Assembly: GCA_020720805.1 (NCBI GenBank)
Contig: DYNZ01000011.1
Span: 1 to 57,940 of the forward strand
DNA length: 57,940 nt
Direction: 5' to 3'
Origin: Leptospira biflexa
GTDB lineage: Bacteria > Spirochaetota > DYNZ01
The notes beneath the pieces were generated by a model. It saw only the letters and a program-made list of their open reading frames with translations, was not told the DNA's origin and ran no database searches. Shown here piece after piece: positions 54,054-57,940 of the stretch. Position numbers and translations under genes: made by a program. Within the stretch, counting starts at the first letter, position 1, and every line of letters starts with the position of its first letter.

Positions 54054-55136
54054 CTATAGATCAAGTTCACGTCGGAGGCGCTCTGAGGCGCTGCCCAGCT
54101 CGCGCAGAGAACGCGCCTTCTCCTCTTCGGTCATAAACGAGGAGAGGATACCCAGGCGCAGCACCGCCAGCAGCTCTTCGATTGAAAAACCGACCTTTTT
54201 ATAAAGCAGAAAAAATTCATCATTGAGCTCAGAGCCAAAAATACCCGGGTCATCGCTGCTGAGCGACACCAATAACCCCTCCCGAAAGTAACGGGTCACA
54301 GGATGGCGTTTGAGACTATGGACATAGTGTCCTGTGCGCAGATTGCTGGTCAGGCAGATCTCCACAGGTAGCTGCTTCTGACGCAGATACTCCACAAGCG
54401 CCCTATCCTGGTAAGCGCTGGTGCCATGACCAATGCGGTCGCATTGCAAACATCGAATCACATCCCAAATGGAGGATGGACCGCTATCCTCGCCGGCATG
54501 AGCAACCGTTCGATACCCGTAGGATCTGGCCTTGGCAAAAACCCTGGAAAAAAAACGACCTTTTCTGATGCGGTCTGATCCCCCCAGGCTGATTCCCAGG
54601 ATCCTAGAGCAGGGATATTGAATCATAAGGTCTAAAATCTGCATGGCATTCTCTTCGCCATAGCCCCTGGAGACATCCACTAGGAGGTACATCTGTATGC
54701 CATGCAGCTCTTGGATTCGCTCCATCTCTTCGCGCATCACTGCCACCATGCCTTCATAGGACAACCCCGCTTGCAAAAAGCGAGCCGGCGAGAAGATCAC
54801 CTCTGCGTAAGAAATCCGGTTGCGAAGAAAGTAGTGGGTTGCATTGTGCAGCAGAGGACGTAGATCCTCCTCCTCTTTGATGGCAGGCTGAATCACCTTG
54901 ATAAAAAGGCGCAAAAAATCGTGCAGATTGCGAATGCGAAACTTCTTTTCCAGATCCCGAACGCCCAGGACACCTGGCAGACGAATGCCGTTTTTTTTCA
55001 ACAAACGAAATAGCAGACCTCTAGTAACCATACCCTCAAGGTGCAGATGGATTTCGACCTTGGGTATCTCCGTGATCCATTGCCATACCCGGCTATCGTA
55101 ATCATTCCCTATTTTTCTTCGTTTTGGAAACAGCAC
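54054..55136 (-). CDS. add: adenosine/adenine deaminase family protein
   Basis: The 360-residue protein has the metal-dependent deaminase motifs HLHLEG (His30, His32), HAGED (His213, Glu216), GHG (His237) and SSDDPGIF (Asp295, Asp296). It would convert adenosine (or adenine) to the inosine form in purine salvage. The start is GTG at 55136, five bases after AGGAGG; a nearby ATG is out of frame. It converges with the symporter operon and diverges from the cNMP/CBS gene. Adenosine versus adenine cannot be told with certainty. Confidence 0.92.
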   Translation of the reverse strand: MLFPKRRKIGNDYDSRVWQWITEIPKVEIHLHLEGMVTRGLLFRLLKKNGIRLPGVLGVRDLEKKFRIRNLHDFLRLFIKVIQPAIKEEEDLRPLLHNATHYFLRNRISYAEVIFSPARFLQAGLSYEGMVAVMREEMERIQELHGIQMYLLVDVSRGYGEENAMQILDLMIQYPCSRILGISLGGSDRIRKGRFFSRVFAKARSYGYRTVAHAGEDSGPSSIWDVIRCLQCDRIGHGTSAYQDRALVEYLRQKQLPVEICLTSNLRTGHYVHSLKRHPVTRYFREGLLVSLSSDDPGIFGSELNDEFFLLYKKVGFSIEELLAVLRLGILSSFMTEEEKARSLRELGSASERLRRELDL

Positions 55137-55302
55137 TCCATCCTCCTAAGGTCGCCAATGCCAATTTTCATACCGAGAATGTCCAGATTTTTGCCAACCC
55201 TTTTCGAGTGTAGCGAAAAAGAAGAAAATCTCTTTACAAAGAGTTGCATTTCCAGAATAAAGAAATCGATATTATCGAACCAATTCTTGCCGAGGTACGC
55301 AG

Positions 55303-57180
55303 ATGAATACGCAATCCAACACCGATTCCCTTGAGGTTATGGGGCAAAAGGCCTTTATCCAATCCACACAGCCCTTTGACATCCTCAATGACGCAGAACT
55401 GCAGCGAATCACCGACAAATTGGATATTTTGTATTTCCAAAAAGGCGATATCATTCTGCGCAAGGACGACCGTCCTGAATCCTTTTACATCGTAGTCAAG
55501 GGGGTGGTTGAGGAGATTGAAGAGGATGGCAAATCCTTTTTATACGCCTCCAGGGACAGTTTTGACGCTCCAGCTATCATCAATCAAAAATCCCAGGGTC
55601 AATTTCGGGTTTTGGAGGAGAGCATTCTGTTTGCCTTCCCAGAGCAGCTTTTTCGCGATCTGATCAAAAATAACCTCTCATTTGGGCATCATTACCTGGA
55701 GAGCGTCTCGCAGCGCATCGACATCATGGTTCGCAAGAGCTCCAACGAAGAGTTTGCCTCGTGTATGGTAAAGAGGGTGGATGAATCCTTGATCCATCCT
55801 GCAGTTGTGGTTTCCGATCGAACCCCGATCAGCGAAGCTGTCCGCCTGATGAGTGAAAATCACAGCTCAAGTGTCATCGTCACCTGCAAGACCTGTGATA
55901 AACCCATTGGCATCGTCACAGATACGGATCTGCGTGAAAAGGTGATCCTGAAAAATCTGGCCTATTCGGAACCAATCCGCAAGATTGCCACCATGGACAT
56001 TATCTCTGTCAACCGGGATGACTTCATGTTTGACGCCCTTTTGAAAATGACCGAACACAATATCAAACGCTTGATTGTCAAGGATGAGACCAACCGAATC
56101 ATTGGCACATTGGAGCAGATCGATCTGCTAAGCGCCCTTTCCAACCGCTCCCATCTTATCCAGGTTCGGGTCTCCACAGCCAAATCGATGAAGGAGCTTA
56201 AGGCTGCCAGCGAAGATCTCATCCATCTGATTCGAACCATGCACTCCAACGGCGTCAAGGTGAAACATATCTTAAAGCTCTTGAGCGAGTTGGACACAAA
56301 AATCTACAAAAAACTGTTCGAGATGCTGGCACCCCAGGATCTCATCAATAATTGTTGCCTGATTGTTTTAGGCAGCGAGGGCCGGCGCGAACAAATTCTA
56401 AAAACAGACCAGGACAACGCCCTCGTTCTTCGGGATAGCTATCTCACCCCTCAGACAGAGCCGATGATCCGGGATGTGGCAAACAAATTCACCCAGGCGC
56501 TGCTCGATTTTGGTTATCCAGAGTGTCCGGGCGGAATCATGGTCAACAACCCCAAATGGTGTAAACCATTCTCTGATTTTGCTGCAGATCTTGAAGCATG
56601 GCTAAAAAGCGGTAAAAGCATCAACCTGATGGACCTCTCCATCTTTTTTGACGCACGTCACATCGTTGGCGACAAGAGCCTGATCGATGGCTTGAAACAG
56701 AAACTATTCCAAATCGTGGAACCAGATAAGGTGACGTTATCCTACTTTGCCAAGCCAACGATTATGTTCGAAACTCCCCTCTCTCTCTTTTCCAGCTTCA
56801 AATTAGGTAAGGATGATCACAAGGATGAACTTGACTTAAAAAAAGGTGGCATCTTTCCTATGGTTCACGGTATCCGCAGCCTGGCTCTGGAGAATCGCCT
56901 GATGGAGACCAATACCATCGACCGCATCAAGGCATTGCGCGCCAAGCTGGTCTTTGACCAGGAATTTGCCGATGAACTCAAAGAGGCATTTAACTACTTA
57001 TTAACTATCCGACTGACAAACCGCTTGAAAAAAATGGATGAAGGCGGATCCATGGACAACTATATCAACCCGGAAAACCTGGCAAAATTGGAACGGGATC
57101 TCCTGCGCGACGTTTTTCGAATCGTGGACAAGCTGAAAAAATTCATAAACTACCACTTCCATTTAGACAGGTTGCTGTAA
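55303..57180 (+). CDS. cNMP-binding / CBS / DUF294 nucleotidyltransferase-like protein
   Basis: The 625-residue protein has an N-terminal cyclic-nucleotide-binding-like domain (about residues 25-135), a pair of CBS domains (about 155-280, VSDRTPISEAVRLMSENHSS and TMDIISVNRDDFMFDAL), a DUF294 nucleotidyltransferase-like domain (about 330-450 with LGSEGRREQILKTDQDNALV), and a DUF294 C-terminal substrate-binding domain (about 480-620). No membrane segment is seen. This architecture is often found beside DUF4212/SSF symporters and an exonuclease, which is the case here. It may control nucleotide transfer or the transporter; the function is not established. GAGG precedes the ATG by seven bases. 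Confidence 0.92.
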   Translation: MNTQSNTDSLEVMGQKAFIQSTQPFDILNDAELQRITDKLDILYFQKGDIILRKDDRPESFYIVVKGVVEEIEEDGKSFLYASRDSFDAPAIINQKSQGQFRVLEESILFAFPEQLFRDLIKNNLSFGHHYLESVSQRIDIMVRKSSNEEFASCMVKRVDESLIHPAVVVSDRTPISEAVRLMSENHSSSVIVTCKTCDKPIGIVTDTDLREKVILKNLAYSEPIRKIATMDIISVNRDDFMFDALLKMTEHNIKRLIVKDETNRIIGTLEQIDLLSALSNRSHLIQVRVSTAKSMKELKAASEDLIHLIRTMHSNGVKVKHILKLLSELDTKIYKKLFEMLAPQDLINNCCLIVLGSEGRREQILKTDQDNALVLRDSYLTPQTEPMIRDVANKFTQALLDFGYPECPGGIMVNNPKWCKPFSDFAADLEAWLKSGKSINLMDLSIFFDARHIVGDKSLIDGLKQKLFQIVEPDKVTLSYFAKPTIMFETPLSLFSSFKLGKDDHKDELDLKKGGIFPMVHGIRSLALENRLMETNTIDRIKALRAKLVFDQEFADELKEAFNYLLTIRLTNRLKKMDEGGSMDNYINPENLAKLERDLLRDVFRIVDKLKKFINYHFHLDRLL

Positions 57181-57181
57181 C

Positions 57182-57841
57182 TTGAGCGGATTTTTATCAA
57201 GATTTTTCAACAAACGGGCCTTGACAGATCCAAACTATCTCTTCCTGTTCGACCCACCACCGCCGGATGAGTATGTCGTTTTCGACACAGAGACCACAGG
57301 CCTCAATCCGGCTGAGGATGAAATTCTCTCCATTGGCGCAGTGAAAATTATTGGGAACAAAATTCTCACCAGCGAAAAATTTGAGGTATTCGTAAAACCA
57401 ACTACCGAAATTAAAACAGAAAGTATCAAAATTCACCATCTGCGCAATATTGACGTGGAGCACGGTCTAGATGCCGTGGATGCAGTCAGCCGGTTTTTAC
57501 GCTTTGCAGGGTCGCGTCCCCTGGTTGGCTACCATCTAAAATTTGATATCGCCATGATCAACAAGTACACCAAACCCCAGTTCGGCATCCGCTTGCCCAA
57601 TCAGGCCATAGAGGTTTCCCAATTGTACGTCAATCGGATGCAGGTCATAGACCGCATCCAGAACGCATATCAGGCCGATATCGAGATGGATCTACGCTTT
57701 GACACCATTGTCAAGCGACTGAAAGTACCTATCCTGGGCAAGCATGATGCCACAAATGACGCCATCATGACAGCCCTGATCTTCCTGAAACTTCGACCGC
57801 AGAAGAAAGCTCAAAAATCAAAGCCTATCGTAACCCCCTGA
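57182..57841 (+). CDS. DEDDh 3'-5' exonuclease (DnaQ/epsilon-like)
   Basis: The 219-residue protein starts with TTG at 57182, one base after the previous stop, so it is tightly coupled to the DUF294 gene. Exonuclease motifs are VVFDTETTGLNP (Exo I), GYHLKFDI (Exo II) and HDATNDA (Exo III, with the catalytic His). The N-terminal 28 residues are extra relative to the domain. It resembles stand-alone epsilon-like exonucleases, not the core epsilon subunit with its tail for alpha binding. It probably cleaves single strands or RNA/DNA ends; the biological target is unknown. Confidence 0.9.
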   Translation: MSGFLSRFFNKRALTDPNYLFLFDPPPPDEYVVFDTETTGLNPAEDEILSIGAVKIIGNKILTSEKFEVFVKPTTEIKTESIKIHHLRNIDVEHGLDAVDAVSRFLRFAGSRPLVGYHLKFDIAMINKYTKPQFGIRLPNQAIEVSQLYVNRMQVIDRIQNAYQADIEMDLRFDTIVKRLKVPILGKHDATNDAIMTALIFLKLRPQKKAQKSKPIVTP

Positions 57842-57887
57842 CTAAAAAAATAGCTCCAGTAAGAGTCTCCAAATTTTTCCACAACGA

Positions 57888-57940
57888 TATACTAAAGGCA
57901 TTTTGGTTTTCGGATATCGCAAGGCAATGCCAGCGATGTC
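57888..57940 (+). repeat. interspersed repeat A, copy 4 (cut by window end)
   Basis: The first 53 bases of a family A element start TATACTAAAGGC and run to the window end without a mismatch to copy 3. It lies 46 bases after the exonuclease stop. Confidence 0.85.

Noticed and set aside
1-57940. CRISPR arrays, tRNA, rRNA or complete insertion sequences
   Set aside because: No regularly spaced repeats, no cloverleaf-like segment noticed and no intact transposase; the repeats seen are dispersed, not tandem.

Overview
The window comes from a diderm (Gram-negative) bacterium of moderate GC. The evidence is two LolC/LolD-type ABC systems, an MlaE/F/D-type (MCE) lipid transport system, two predicted outer-membrane barrels and several lipoproteins with clear lipoboxes. 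The lineage cannot be fixed from sequence alone. A eukaryote-type citrate synthase, a single-chain acetyl-CoA carboxylase and FecR-type lipoproteins would suit a spirochaete or a delta-proteobacterium-like group, but that is inference. No rRNA, tRNA, CRISPR array or intact insertion sequence was seen. Genes are dense and mostly in short operons, and several convergent pairs overlap at their stop codons.

Layout. 1-3.1 kb: MacB/LolC-type permease (cut by the window edge), its ATPase and an outer-membrane protein. 3.1-10.2 kb: rlmN with a small unknown gene, another outer-membrane protein, then a leftward operon VOC - mlaE - mlaF - mlaD - TPR lipoprotein - ttcA. 10.4-13.9 kb: pheS-pheT. 13.9-18.4 kb: a lipoprotein, murJ, a decayed Rpn/PD-(D/E)XK transposase-like gene, and a coiled-coil / TrkA-C / DUF1801 operon. 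18.7-22.8 kb: metallo-beta-lactamase fold hydrolase - tyrS - lolC/E - lolD. 23-31 kb: citrate synthase, an ECF sigma factor next to a winged-helix iron-sulfur protein, HAD phosphatase, GyrI-like, DUF3108 and YgjP-like genes, and an acyl-CoA dehydrogenase. 31-35.5 kb: an unknown 421-residue protein below a hybrid histidine kinase that is split by one in-frame amber codon.

36-51 kb is a fatty-acid island. It holds a 2021-residue acetyl-CoA carboxylase (biotin carboxylase, biotin carrier, central region, carboxyltransferase), then on the other strand fabD, an enoyl reductase-like SDR, fabA, fabG, a FabZ-like hotdog protein, fabF and an acyl carrier protein. A PlsC acyltransferase and a phosphopantetheinyl transferase follow. 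Together these cover malonyl-CoA formation, chain elongation, carrier activation and transfer to glycerolipid. No KAS III (FabH) is present in the window.

51.5-57.9 kb holds a DUF4212 / sodium-solute symporter operon with a good sigma-70-like promoter and a compact three-way-junction RNA fold in its leader, then adenosine deaminase, a cNMP/CBS/DUF294 protein and a DEDDh exonuclease.

The window is seeded with two families of short interspersed repeats. Family A is 106 bp with imperfect terminal inverted repeats starting TATACT; there are three full copies and one cut by the window end. Family B is 175-235 bp, with two copies. The A repeat resembles a MITE. The strongest candidates for something undescribed are the leader RNA at 51653-51707, the A and B repeats, the fused carboxylase within its complete lipid island, and the sigma factor / iron-sulfur protein pair.
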